Source of the DNA: Hypericum androsaemum
Lineage: Eukaryota > Streptophyta > Magnoliopsida > Malpighiales > Hypericaceae
NCBI GenBank assembly: GCA_963995505.1
Contig: OZ023181.1
Coordinates: 2,331,487 to 2,395,486, forward strand
Direction of reading: 5' to 3'
Length of the DNA stretch: 64,000 nt
Shown here: positions 22,331 through 34,200 of the stretch, piece by piece
Position numbering within the stretch: position 1 is the stretch's first letter
Layout of the letters: each line of letters begins with the position of its first letter
Position numbers and translations under genes: made by a program
Notes under the pieces: generated by a model
What the model saw: the letters and a program-made list of their open reading frames with translations, nothing else
Told to the model about the DNA's origin: nothing
Databases searched by the model: none

Positions 22331-23120
22331 TGATACGAACCCCGTCAATGATGCACGAGACCCGTCCACGAAGTGTTGGAATCCCAGATCGTTCTAGATC
22401 AGTTCGTGATGGAGATCTCGACCCGATGCTCACAACCAAACAAGAACCTTGGTATTACGACCGCGACCCGCTGTTTGAGTTGAAACAAAGAACCTTGATA
22501 TGTCGATGATGCCACAAACGGTGATGAAGATCTGCTTGATAAGTCGATGGTGAACTCGACGGAATCCCTCCGTTGTGTTCGAACAGTTCCGAAGAACCAA
22601 GAGAGCAAAGCCCACATTTTTCAATCAATAATGGTCCCTTTTCTCATTGCATAAGCCTCTATAAATAGGCTCAATATTACAAAGAGATTCCAAATCAAAC
22701 AACTCATAAAAATCTGGCTGGAAAGGGAAACTAAAAAGGAAACAAATCTCTGCCTTTTAGGAAGGCTACAAACGTGACAAACAAGCTAAATAAGCCAAGA
22801 GTTGTTGGAATATAACTTCCTAATCAAAACTAATGGCTGAAATAAACTTCCTAAATAGAATGTGCAAATCAGAGAGAATGAATCTTCAAGATCTTTGCTG
22901 CTGAAAGGACCTTCTAGAACTTGTATTAAGGTCATAAACTCAGCTGAATTTCGTGGCTCTTGGTCCATGGACTTTAATAAATTTGCTTGGGCCCAACTCT
23001 CCGATGTAATCTTGGAAATCAGCCCATTAAGTTGTGACTTGAAGCGCTTTGTCCGTGCTCTCTCACTTGGTCAGATTGGCACTTGAAATCATCATATGAG
23101 TGCTTCTCATATTCATATCA
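22331..23120 (-). repeat. 5' LTR of the non-autonomous gypsy-type element
   Basis: 790 bp, with TG...CA ends on the minus strand. It contains CTATTTATAGAGGCT, a likely TATA region. It is followed by the primer-binding site on the internal side. Confidence 0.9.
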
Positions 23121-23551
23121 CATGCGCATCCTCCTAATCAACAACCCTGATCTCAATGTGGATGGTGCTGCTTAACCTACGAAGAGCATGTGACACTGGT
23201 ATACCATGTGACAATTGTATGTCCGTGTGAAGTGATACTGATATACCATATGACACACGTATGTCCACGTGAAGTGACACTAATATACCATGTGAAGTTC
23301 TATTGGTATATTGTGGCACTCATATACAGTGCTATATCGCGACAATGATATATCATAATTGAAAATATAATTATGATTAATTGATATCCTTAATTATAGA
23401 GAAGTCTCATAATTCTAGAATATATTTTCTTATTGTATAAAGAGAAATCTCATTGATTATAGAGAATATTTTAGGTAACATAATTTTAGAAGTCTCATAA
23501 TTTTAGATAACATTTTCTTATTGAATAAAGACAAAAGTAATAATAAATATT

Positions 23552-24683
23552 GGGCAAATTACCCTCACGTCCCTGAGGTTTGGTCACCCTCCCCCTAGGG
23601 TCTCTGATTTTTGGAAAATGATTGTCCCGTCCCTAAGTTTTGATGATAATAGACTCTCGGGTCCCTGGCTGACGTTATCGACTCTCTTTTTTTTGGTCAT
23701 GAAAATGACCAAAATACCTTTAACCTTTGACCAAGAATACCAACAACCAAAAATCAACCCAAAAATAAGATCAAACTAACCAAAATCAAGAACACAACCA
23801 AGAACAACACAAACAATGCTCAGCTTCATCGAATTAGTCCTCCTCTCCCATTCCCACTCCGAAACACTAGACCGCTGTAGATCGAGAGATCGGGAGCACG
23901 GGGAGTCCAAACCTGCTCAAAACGATGACCCCGAGCGTCGTTCTATCCGAGATGGACGGGGAGAGTCAGGAGGGTTGCAGGAGCTTGGAGGCGGCGATCA
24001 CAAGAACGGTGGGCGTATCGGGACGGTTGCTGCTCTTTTTGAAGACCAGTTTTGCGACGGCGCAAGGCGTATTCTGGTTGGAGAGGTTACGGTTCTCGTC
24101 GGGGTATGGTGAGGCAGAGGAAGACGAAGAGGAGTGAGAGTGGGAAGCCGACGGGGTCATGAACCGCGATGAGACCTCCCAAACCCTCGGCCGTCGGTGC
24201 TGCTGCTTTGATTATTCAAGTGTCTGCATTCGAGATAGATGCCTAAAAATGTCAAATAGTCGGGGCGAGAGCGGAAAAGATTTCTGGGTTTTTAACGAAT
24301 CCCAAAAAGGGGATTTCTAGGTTCTTAATTTCTGGGTTCTTGTTTATTTTATTGGGTGTTCTTAATTTTTAATTGGAATGTTATTGAGTGAGATATTAAT
24401 TAGATATTTTTGTTGTTTTTCTTGATGTTCTTGGTTGTATTCTTGATTTTGGTTAGTTTAATCTTATTTTTGGGTTGGTTTTTGGTTGTTGGTGTTCTTG
24501 GTCAAAGATTTAGAGTATTTTGGTCATTTCTATGACCAAAAATGAAAAAAGAGCCGATGACGTCAGCCAGGGACCCGAGAGTCTATTATCATCAAAACTT
24601 AGGGACGGGACAATCATTTTTCAAAAGCCAGGGACCCTAGGGAGAGGGTGACCAAACCTCAGGGATGTGAGGGTAATTTACCC
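23552..24683. mobile_element. Non-autonomous MULE (family 1, copy A) with GC-rich cargo
   Basis: Terminal inverted repeats of about 150 bp start GGGCAAATTACCCTCACGTC and include GACGGGACAATCATTTT on the complementary arm. The exact 9-bp target duplication ATAAATATT is at 23543-23551 and 24684-24692. The interior (about 23870-24170) is GC-rich with frames such as SLEAAITRTVGVSGRLLLFL (plus). It looks like captured host sequence, but I do not recognise the donor gene. The element sits inside the 505-bp satellite. Confidence 0.85.
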
Positions 24684-24903
24684 ATAAATATTTTGCAAAG
24701 ACATTAATGACATGCCCATTCCCAACACGCTTCTGTATATTATGCGTGTGGATCTTAATCGTTGGATTAAAGAGACATACGCATCCTCCTAATCAACAGC
24801 CCTGATCTCAATGTGGATGGTGCTGTTTAACCTACAGAGAGCATGTGCCACTAGTATACCATGCGACACTTGTATGCGCATGTGTAGTGATAGTGATATA
24901 CCA

Positions 24904-25010
24904 TATATTTTTTTGAAAAGTAAATTTTTACATCAAGTTAGGGTTTGAACCCTGAACCTCTTTGAAAAAAAATATTTCTTGTGCCGCTAGGCTAAATGCC
25001 TTTCAACTAC
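24904..25010 (-). mobile_element. tRNA-derived SINE
   Basis: On the minus strand the element has a polymerase III A box (TAGCCTAGCGG) near its start and a B box (GGTTCAAACCC) about 35 bp further on, and it ends in an A-rich tail. The 10-bp direct repeat TGATATACCA flanks it (24894-24903, 25011-25020). That sequence occurs only once per unit in uninterrupted satellite copies, so it is the target duplication. Total length is only about 107 bp. Confidence 0.8.
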
Positions 25011-25569
25011 TGATATACCACGTGACACATGTATGTCCACGTAAAATGACACTGATATACCATGTGAAGTGATACTTGTATATTGTGTCACTCGAATAAA
25101 CTGCTATACCGTGATAATGATATATAATAATTGGAAATATAATCGTGATTAAATGATAAAGAATTGTCATAATTCTAGAATATATTTTCTTATTGTATAA
25201 AGAGAAATCTCAATGATTATGGAGAATATTTTAGGTAACATAATTTTAGAAATCTCATAATTTTAGGTAACATTTTCTTATTGAAATAGACGTCATTAAA
25301 GAAAATAATAAATACTTTGTCAAGACACTAATGCCATTCGTATTCCTAACATGCCTGTGTATATTGTGCGCGTTGATCTCAATTGTCGGATTAAAGACAC
25401 GTGCATCCTCCTTATCAATGGCTCTGATCTCAATATGGATGGTGTTGTTTACCCTACTAAGAGCAGCACAAAATGCGACCTCCGAATTCAGAAAAAATAA
25501 CATGAATATTTGATAAATTAATTGATATATATTTGAGTCGAGTAAAGTGTAATATTATTCTCTTTGGAG

Positions 25570-26035
25570 CATTGTTTTAAAAAATGACCCGGAGCTCAAC
25601 CCGGATTTTCGTCCGAACTATGGGTCAACTGGTCTGATCAGTTGAACTGCCGGTCGGACCGGACCTTTTTTAAAAATAAAAAAATATTTTTAAAAAATTA
25701 TATATGTATAGTTGTATATGTAATTACACTCACACCTCCAAAATTAATGAAATACATGCACAAATAGAATCAAATACATGTTTCGGGGAAGTTTTTTAAA
25801 TTTTAGGGTTGAAAATCAGAAAGAAAATGGCAAAATTCGGTAAGTTTAGGCTCGATTTTTCACTTTTTTGCCCAAAACCTAACGAACCGGGATTTTCTTG
25901 GTCATTTTTCTGATCCAACCGTCAGGTACAACAGGAAAATCTCTGGTTCGCAAGGTTGGCATTCTGACCATGTTTTTTGACCCGCTAACACTTCTGATTC
26001 GCGATCCGACCGGTCCGACCAGCTCGAAAACAATG
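25570..26035. mobile_element. Non-autonomous hAT element (466 bp)
   Basis: The inverted ends are CATTGTTTT and AAAACAATG. The exact 8-bp target duplication CTTTGGAG (25562-25569, 26036-26043) is the length typical of hAT elements. The interior has paired GGTCGGACCGG/CCGACCGGTCC motifs. The paralogous site at about 55455 reads straight through as TCTTTGGAGTTAACAAC, an empty site. No transposase is present. Confidence 0.9.
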
Positions 26036-26409
26036 CTTTGGAGTTAACAACCATTGGGAAAATACCTTTAAGTACTTCGGAGGGTCTATCGTAGCTTAAA
26101 TGTAGCCACGTCAAAATTTGTTTTACAATAATAATATTATATTTTAATGAATTGCATTAATAGTTTGGAAAGTGTAATATTTTCATTGTGACAAATTTAT
26201 GTTCAAGTCAAATTAAATCGTTCATAAATATGCACTCGAGTATCGAAATCTTTAGATTAACCAACCGTTAGGGGTTGTAATGGAGTGTTTGTTCTTTAAA
26301 AAAAGTAATGTAATGTTTTTACAATCTTTTTCGTTAAACTCACGGGATCAATTGATATAATAGAACGCTTTCGAACCAAATGCATATAATTCAAAAGCAC
26401 CTAAATTTT

Positions 26410-26795
26410 GGGAGCGGATTTGGTCCTGGAAGGCCAAATCCAACCAGGACCGTCCTGGCGATTCAATGGTTGAGTTAGTTATGATTCAATGGTTCATTTA
26501 ATTATAATTCAATGGTCTACCTAGTTATGATTCAATGGTCCATTTTTTTCCGTCCCGGATAAATCGGGGTCCGTCTCAGTTACCCAGTTACGATTCAATG
26601 GTTTACTCAGTTACGATTCAATGGTTTACTCAGTTACGATTCAATAGTTTACCCAGTTATGATTCAATAGTTGTGGACTATTTTTATTTTGCACCCCCGT
26701 ATTTCTGTATTTTTGCAAAATAGTCCCCGCGTGTCCTTCAATAAAAATTCTCCAGCACTGTGCTGGATTTGGCCTCCAGGACCAAATCTGGTCCC
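26410..26795. mobile_element. MULE-type MITE containing a minisatellite
   Basis: Inverted ends of about 35 bp (GGATTTGGTCCTGGAAGGCC and its partner) are bounded by the exact 9-bp target duplication CTAAATTTT (26401-26409, 26796-26804). The interior has about eight copies of a 20-24 bp unit around GATTCAATGGTTTACTCAGT. No coding capacity. Confidence 0.85.
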
Positions 26796-28679
26796 CTAAA
26801 TTTTATGATTTATGTTATTTCATATCCGAATTTACTATATCAATTAACTTAAATTTGAATCCGACAAAAACTTTTAAAAATACCTAATTTAGGAAACAAA
26901 AACCTAATTTAGGAAAAAGAATAATAAACACTTGCCGAAATCTACCGGGGGACCCCTATATATATCTCATCCTAGTTCACAGTTCAAAGTTCAAACAACT
27001 TCCACCGCGTCTCGCTCTCTTAATTAAGAGATCTTTAATATCGCCCTATCGTCGCCCTGTCCCGGTGGAACCCTAGCCTACCCCGACGACCAGGATCAGC
27101 TCCGGCAAGTCTCCATCCACCGACAGTAAGGTCGTCCCCTCTTTGGCGTAAGCTCTTTTTTTTCTCGTTCTCGAGAAAAGCGGTTGCTAGAGAATCTATG
27201 GGTAATAATTCCTGTTCTCAAACTGAAATAGCGTAACCAAAGTAGTTAAACGGGGATCGATGTTTCCCGTTGTCATGAGATTTGTTTTCATCACCTATTT
27301 TGCTCATGTTTTGCATTTGGGAACCGGTGTTTGGGTTTGTTGTGCATTGTAATAACCTTTGCGGTTTATGTCAGGCTGCTCGAAGATGATCTTGCCTCCC
27401 GCGGTGCCTCGGAATCCGGATGTTCCGGTACTAGATAGCTTCATTGGTCTGTTACTGCATGATTCGGTTTGTTCACTGGCTACTGGAAGTATGGCAGAGA
27501 CGGAGAGAAGTTCCGAGGTTCAACTTATACCTGCATGTTTGATTCTTGGACCAAAATGTGTGCATTGCTCTGTGTCATTCGTGTGTTGTTGGTTATTTAT
27601 TTTACTCTGAAACTTTTACTGCCGTTAGGTCGATGAAACATATGACATAAACTGGATTATCATAATAAGGATGAAAATAATGATTAGCATCTAAAACTAA
27701 GTCAACTTTCTATCTAAGATAAAACTTCTATTGAAGTTATTTACGATAGTGTGGCGTGATGGGCACGGTAGCCAACTGGTAAGTAGAAAACACATCTTAT
27801 CACCCATGAACGTGACTCGCTTCCTTTTGATGTTTTAGGAAGCATACATGTCATTTCTCTATTCATGAACTGCAACTATATGGATCAAAGTAAAACGAAA
27901 TACAACAACAACTATAGTAGTTCTGAGAGTGAATGAATCTTGGAGAACGAAGCAAGTTGTTTAACATTGTATGCCTTCGTATCGAGTGGTTACAATATCT
28001 GTTTCTCAGTTATGACCAATATTTACCCTTAACGGTCCGTTCTTGTTCGTACTTTCTAAATATTTGCATATCACGTAGGCTCCATGCTTACAGAACTGCT
28101 AATAAAGTAATGAACATAATTTGACCTCCTAAGTGTTTTGTATGGAAAAAAGATACGAGAAGTATGAGTTCTTGGTAATTGTATATTAAATATACAACTT
28201 TTGTTTATAACGTGCTTGACAATCTTAAACTTTTGAGAGGATTGATATATAAGTTTACAACTCTTTAAGGAACTTTTGCTTCACTGTGCTTCTTTTGTTT
28301 CCTTTACTGGCAAGAAACTACCAAATGTAAAAGTGAACAATATAATTCAAATGCAGGGATGGCCATTAAGAGTTTTAATTGTCGGAAAAAAGCATCACGA
28401 TGAGATACAAGAGCTTAAGAGTACTTGAACATCAAGTGTCAACCTGGCAATTTAAATGTTTCGGTAAGGTGAAAGGTTGTGTAGAAAGGTAGAGAGATCC
28501 ATCTTGGCTATTCAATCATATGCCATCAAAACATATTTCTATTGTTTAGATCTCAAAGTTTGATAACTATTTAGAAAGATTCTAAGCTTTGAGTAATTAT
28601 AGGTGGTACGATGGATGGTCCGCTTCTCAGGAGTTGATTGCAGCATAGATGAATTGCGTCCAGGATTTATTACTCTCCC

Positions 28680-29576
28680 GACGTTGACGTTCTAAGTCAT
28701 TGTTCCAAGCCATCTCATGACAGCCTTACGTAAGAATTGCAAGAAGTGACAAATATATATGGGTAAGGCTTGTTTGAGCTAATTCCATGAACTTCAAATT
28801 CACACAGACTAATAAAATTTGAACAACATACAACTTCCCTTGTTGCATTTGCTTGCTTTGGTTTTGTACCTCCATATACTATAGTTGGCTCATATGTTAC
28901 TCGTTCGAATTCTCGCAAAACCCCGCTATTGATCAGCCATGACAGTATGATCCGCTTCTTAGAAGTTGACTGCAGCTTAGATGAACTGGGTCTAGGATTT
29001 ATTACTCTTCTTTGGTGGTCTTCACGTGTCTGTGGACTATCTCTACTAAATTTTCATTGTCTAACTATATCATTGGCCCTTCTTTGGTTGTGCTTTCTCA
29101 TTCAAGAAGACAATTGTCATTGATAACTTTACCGGCTAAATGCGTGGTCTTTGAAAAAGCACAACGAGAGAAGTGTGGGTGATATATTTAGACAAAGAAC
29201 GGCTAGCAGAGATAGTCCACAGACACGTGAAGACCACCAAATGAGAGTATTACTTTTTTGACCAAGTTTACTTAAGCTGCAGTCAGCTCCTGATAAGCGG
29301 ACCATATTGCCATGGCTGATAAATAATGAGATATTACGAGAGGTCGAATGAGTAACATATGAGCTAGCTAGAGCATTTGGAAGTCCAAAGACAAAGGAAG
29401 CAAATGGAACTAGGGAATGTGTATGTTGTACAAAGTTTATGAGTCTATGGGAATTTGAAGTTCATGCTAATGGAACTAGCTCAAACAAGCCTTACGCCTA
29501 TAAAATTGTCCCCTATTGCAACTTTTACCTCCTGGGCTGTCAGGAGATGGCTTGGAACAGTGATTAGAACGTCAAC
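28680..29576. repeat. Foldback element in PHD copy A
   Basis: The left arm (about 28680-29065) is the reverse complement of about 29190-29576, starting and ending with CGTTGACGTTCTAA/TTAGAACGTCAACG. The loop is about 125 bp. The same family forms hairpins at 40945-41165, 41685-41960 and 57660-58640. No transposase. Confidence 0.7.
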
Positions 29577-29579
29577 GAC

Positions 29580-29718
29580 AGAGTTTTAATGAGATTGTCC
29601 GCCCTTATGGTCTGAAAGATAACAACAATTTTGTTTGCCTCATCTGTGGTGATGAAGGTGACCTTATGTGCTGTGAGAATTGCCCCTCCACTTACCACTC
29701 GAAATGTACAGGGATGAA
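29580..29718 (+). pseudogene. PHD zinc-finger exon (intact frame)
   Basis: The frame reads FNEIVRPYGLKDNNNFVCLI and continues C-GDEGDL-MCCENCPSTYHSKCTGMK, ending at a GTAACA donor. It shows the Cys4-His-Cys core in order: CLIC, then CCENC, then H and C. The two copies in segment C have lost this frame; this one has not. PHD fingers read histone H3 tails. Whether this exon is used in any transcript cannot be told from the sequence. Confidence 0.6.
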
Positions 29719-30394
29719 GGTAACACATCACCTCTTTCTTCCGGTCTAGATTCATGAAATTGTAAGTTATCATGTACCGACTTTTGTTGGTAGGTAATGT
29801 CATGCTCAAGGTCTCAAAGCTATTCTAATGAGCATCTCTATTCAGCTAAGGATTATTGGTGGCATAATGTAAATTGGTTTACGACTACAATAACTATTTT
29901 CTAATAATATATTCTATCGGCAGTAGTTCTAAATCTATAACGTTTTTTTGGTATAGTCATTGGAATTATATTGTCAAGGAAAAAGAAATTGACTTGAATA
30001 ACATGCAGGTGCTTCTTGTGAGGTTTAATTTTTGAAGGTCAAATTTTGTGAGGTTTAATTTCAAAGGAGGATTCGACTCTGCAATACCGGAGAAAAATGA
30101 CGAAATAATTTCAGCAGATTCTATCAGGTACTGTTAAGACGGACAGAAATTGCTTTTACATATATGGTCGTAGCGTTTCGAAACTCTGAAGCAGAGGAAA
30201 TCTGTTATCCGCAGGTTGCATGGGACCAAGTTGGCCGAGATTCCTTTCATTGGTACCCACCATCATTTTAGGCCAAAGAGCATATGACCAAGAATGGTGT
30301 TCAATCCTGCTCTTTGATGTGCGTATTTCCAGAACCGTGATGATCACTCTTGTTCATCATCACTCGATCGTTAAGGGATGAAGTCGAAGCATCT

Positions 30395-30845
30395 GCCGTG
30401 GAATTGTGCCTGTGTATTTCTCTTCCTTGTAACAGCTTTGTAACGACTAGTAGCTGTTGGTCTATGCGTGCCATCAACCCGTGTCTTCTCTCTTTCCCTC
30501 CAACGACCTTCAACGGCTAGTTATTAATTGTACATTAAGCTCCGTAACGTAACGACTAGTAGCCGTTGGTGTAAGCGCGCCATCAACCTGCATCTTCTCC
30601 CTTTCCCTCCAACGACCTTCAACGGCTAGTTATTAATTGTACATTAAGCTCTGTAACGACTAGTAGCCGCTGGTCTATAAGCGCCATCAACCTGCTTCTT
30701 CTCTCTTTCCCTCAAACGACTTTCAACGGCTAGTTATTAATTGTACATTAGTTGTAATTAACTAGGCATTAATCTCTTCCCTAAATCTGTACATATAAAT
30801 ATTGTGATTAGTTCTCAGTAATATTTTGGCTGATTGATTATTCTT
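30395..30845 (+). repeat. Copia LTR fragment, copy A, with three ~110-bp repeats
   Basis: The LTR 3' part ends CTTAAATTTTACAT and is followed by a primer-site-like TGTATCATAGCATTGATCC. The block AACGGCTAGTTATTAATTG with its upstream CTAGTAGCCGTTGG is present three times here (about 30440, 30560, 30675) but once in the copies at 42540 and 55745. TATAAATATTG at about 30785 is the likely LTR TATA box. Confidence 0.6.
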
Positions 30846-31220
30846 AAATTTTACATTGTATCATAGCATTGATCCAATATCCTAATCTCTTCGCCTTCGA
30901 TCTAAACTCTACCAATCTTCATTTTTACCCATGGCCAAAAATGAGATTAGTGCCCCTGAATTTCTGCAACAAGTTCGTGGATGATTAACTTAAAAAACTT
31001 GCTCAGTTTGACTACATCTTATATTCGAATTAAATTGAATCTTAGCATTATATTTACATTCTCACTCGGGGTTTGGTAGAACAGGTGGTTAGAACATATC
31101 TAGGTACCATGTATATATTATTTTAGATATAAATAAAATAACTCTATTTATAAAAAAGTTCTATGTTTACAAATATAGACTCGGGAATCGAGATCTTTAG
31201 ATTAAGCAACCGTTTCTGTT

Positions 31221-34200
31221 TGTTAAGAAACTCCATATAAGGAGAAAGAAGGAGAAATGAAGTTTTAGAGATTTTGATTTATGAATGAACAACTTAGAAA
31301 ATAATGATGTACAACATGGATATTTATACTAAGAAGTGAATCTACCTAGTTGTATAAACAAACAATAAAGGAGGAAAATGAGGAGGAATTTAAGGAGGAA
31401 AATGAGGAGGAATTTAAGGAATCATCTTTCTTAAATTGGGGAAGAAAATAAGGAAGCATTCCTTAATTTCCTCCCTAAATCAAGGAAGCATCTTCCTTTA
31501 ATTTTAATATTCTCCCGCAAGCTGGACTGTGGATGCTCAATAGTCCTAGCTTGGAAACATGATGAAGGAACAAAGATGACGGTAGAGACTTGGTTAATAC
31601 ATCCGCAGTTTGGTGAAGTGCAGGGACATGGAAGAGTCTGATCAGCCCATCTTGAATTTTCTCTCGCACCAAGTGGCAATCAATCTCGATGTGTTTTGTC
31701 CTCTCGTGAAACACAGGATTTTCAGCTATATGTATCGCTGATTGACTATCGCAGAAGACAGCAGAAGGTAGAGTGTGTTGAATCCTTAAATCTCTGAGCA
31801 AGTAAGTGATCCATTGAATTTCGCAGCTCACAGATGCTAAGGCTCGATATTCAGCTTCAGAAGAACTTCTGGAAACTGTCTGTTGCTTCTTCAATTTTCA
31901 TGAGATAAGGGAGCCTCCTATATAGACACAGTAACCAGTAGTAGAACGCCTAGTATCAGGGCATCCTGCCCAATCAGCATCACAGAAGGCCGTGACTTTG
32001 AGTTTAGTATTGCTGGGGAAGAACAAGTCCAAACCTGGATGCCCTTTGATATATCTAAGAATACGGTGTATTGCCTTTTTGTGTATAATCAGTGGTGCAC
32101 TCAAAAACTGACTTAGTTGATGAGTAGAGTAACAGATGTCAGGTCGAGTGTTGGTTAAGTAGAGAAGTTTACCAATCAACTGTCTGTAATGTGTGACATC
32201 TTCAGCTGCGGAAGAATCTTCAGAGTGACTCAGTCTCTGATTTTGCACCATGGGAATCTGCATTATCTTGCAATTAATAAAACCAGCATCTTTCAAGAGA
32301 TTGATGGCATATTGTCTTTGACAAATGTGAATACCAGTATTAGATCTAGCCACTTCCATTCCCAAGAAAAATTTTAGCTCCCCAAGGTCTTTTATCTTCA
32401 ATTTAGTGTCCAAGAAACTTTTGATCTCCTGTATGTGGATAAAAGATGTTCTTGCTACAATTATATCATCGACGTACACCAAGAGGCAAGTGAAAAGCCA
32501 TCTTTATGTAAGGTAAACATGGAGTAGTCGGATTTGGCTTGTGTAAAACCAAAAAATAGTAGCAATGATGTAAGTTTTTCAAACCACTGCCTACTGGCAT
32601 GCTTGAGACTATAGAGAGACTTCCTTAGTTTGCACACTCTGTTGCCAGGAGCTGAGAACCCAGGTGGAAGCTGCATATATACTTCCTCATGAAGATCACC
32701 ATGTAGGAAGGCATTATTAACATCTAGTTGTTCCAAAAACCAGTTCTGACTAGCAGCAACTGCCAAAATCATTCTAAGAGTAGTCATTTTGACTACAGGT
32801 GAAAAGGTGTCTAAGTAATCGATGCCAAAAGCTTGAGTGTATCCTTTAGCAACTAACCTGGCCTTAAACCTTTCAATACTCCCATCAGCATGTCTCTTGA
32901 CTGTAAAGATCCATCTACAACCAATTGCCTGTTTGCCAGGAGGAAGAGGCACTACATCCCATGTATTATTGGCTTCAAGTGCTGCGAGTTCTGCATTCAT
33001 GGCTTCCTTCCAGCACGGCATCTCATAAGCTTCTGCAAAGGTCTCTGGCTCTCTAATACTATCAAGTGCTGTAACAAATACCTTATGGGATGATCCAAGA
33101 TAATCAGTTGTGAGCACATAAGAAATATGGTATAGAACTGATCTAGGATGATCAGAAACCTGGGTACCTTTACCTGCAGAATTTGACCAGCTCTGCTGAG
33201 AGATAAGGGAAGAGGTGATATAGTTTTGTAGGTAGCCAGGTTCATGTCTGGTTCTAGAGGATCTCCTGAGGTTGGTTTCAGGTGGTTGATTAAGTTGTGT
33301 AGGAAGTTGATCTTCAGTGGGATCTGGCAGTACAAGAAGCTCTGGGTTAGGTAATGGTGGTTGAGCATTTTGCATATCTAGATGTAGTGGAGTGATTCCA
33401 GGAGTAGGTATTATAGAGAGAAATATGGAGGAAGATGGTAAGGTGGTTTGGAATGGAAAGATGTGCTCATAGAATTTCACATCTCTGGAAGTAAAGGTGG
33501 TGTGATTGTCCAAGTCATACAACCTATAACCCTTTATCCCACTTGTGTAGCCTATAAAAATACATCTTCTTGCTCTAGACTCAAATTTGTTAGGCTTGGG
33601 AAATATTCCAGCGTAGCATAAACAACCAAAAATTTTCACATGGTTGAAGGTAGGAGGCTTTTTGTTGAGGATTTCAAATGGAGTTTTGTTTGACAAAGGA
33701 ATGGAAGGAGTGATATTGATCAAGTGCACAGCATGTAAGATACAAGCAGACCAAAGTTGAAGAGGGAGATAAGCTTGGAATCGAATGGCTCTTGCTACAT
33801 TAAGAATGTGTTGATGTTTTCTTTCAACACGACCATTTTGTTGTGGTGTGTATGCACAAGTTGTTTCATGAAGAATTCCTTTATGTTGGAAAAAGGAATG
33901 CATAAGGAATTCTCCACCCTGATCTGATCTGATCCTTTTGACAGAAGAATTAAACTGTCTTTCAACCATAGTGCAAAAATTTTCGAGATTTGAACAAGAT
34001 TCAGATTTGGTTTTCATCAAATATACCCAAGTGGCTCTAGAATAATCATCAACAATGGTTAAGAAATAAGTGTAACCATCATAAGAAGGGACAGAGTATG
34101 GACCCCAAACATCCACATGTATCAAATCAAAGCAAGACTTTATTGTATTCAAGTTGGAAGGAAAAAGATTTCTCTTTTGTTTGGCATAATGACAGCAATC

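Larger units (their letters stand above)
20151..23120 (-). mobile_element. Non-autonomous gypsy-derived LTR retrotransposon
   Basis: The LTRs (20151-21167 and 22331-23120) begin TGATATGAATATG and end GTTCGTATCA when read on the minus strand. The primer-binding site TGGTATCAGAGCTTA (initiator Met tRNA type) adjoins the right LTR at about 22315-22329, and a polypurine tract AAGAGGAGGGGAA adjoins the left LTR at about 21168-21180. This fixes the orientation as minus. The 5-bp target duplication CATGC is exact (20146-20150, 23121-23125). The internal region is only about 1.16 kb with two small open frames and no reverse transcriptase or integrase. I count about a dozen LTR differences over 790 bp (about 1.6%), so insertion is fairly recent. 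Confidence 0.9.
19285..25510. repeat. Tandem array of a ~505-bp unit, split by three insertions
   Basis: The landmark TTATTGAATAAAGA-type sequence recurs with TTGAA at 19521, 20026, 23521 and 25281. Subtracting the LTR element (2970+5 bp), the MULE (1132+9 bp) and the SINE (107+10 bp), the spacing becomes 505, 520 and 502 bp. Each unit also holds GAGAAATCTCATTGATTATAG and a run of short GTATACCATGTGACAC-like motifs. A further partial copy lies at 54590-55385. Confidence 0.75.
26930..30300 (+). pseudogene. PHD-finger gene remnant, copy A
   Basis: The segment begins with a TATA-like CTATATATATCTC (about 26957) and a GC-rich leader, CCCGGTGGAACCCTAGCC. A conserved block follows at about 27373 (GTCAGGCTGCTCGAAGATG). 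Both recur at 36475, 39050 and 56395. Near its far end is an intact PHD-finger exon (29580-29718). No continuous reading frame joins these parts, and large repeats occupy the middle. The PHD type resembles that of IDM1-like plant histone-reader/acetyltransferase proteins. It is probably a degraded gene copy, though spliced expression cannot be excluded. Confidence 0.45.

Noticed and set aside
19285..25510. CRISPR-like array of short repeats
   Set aside because: Repeats are diverged and irregular, in plant nuclear DNA, and fit a 505-bp satellite instead.
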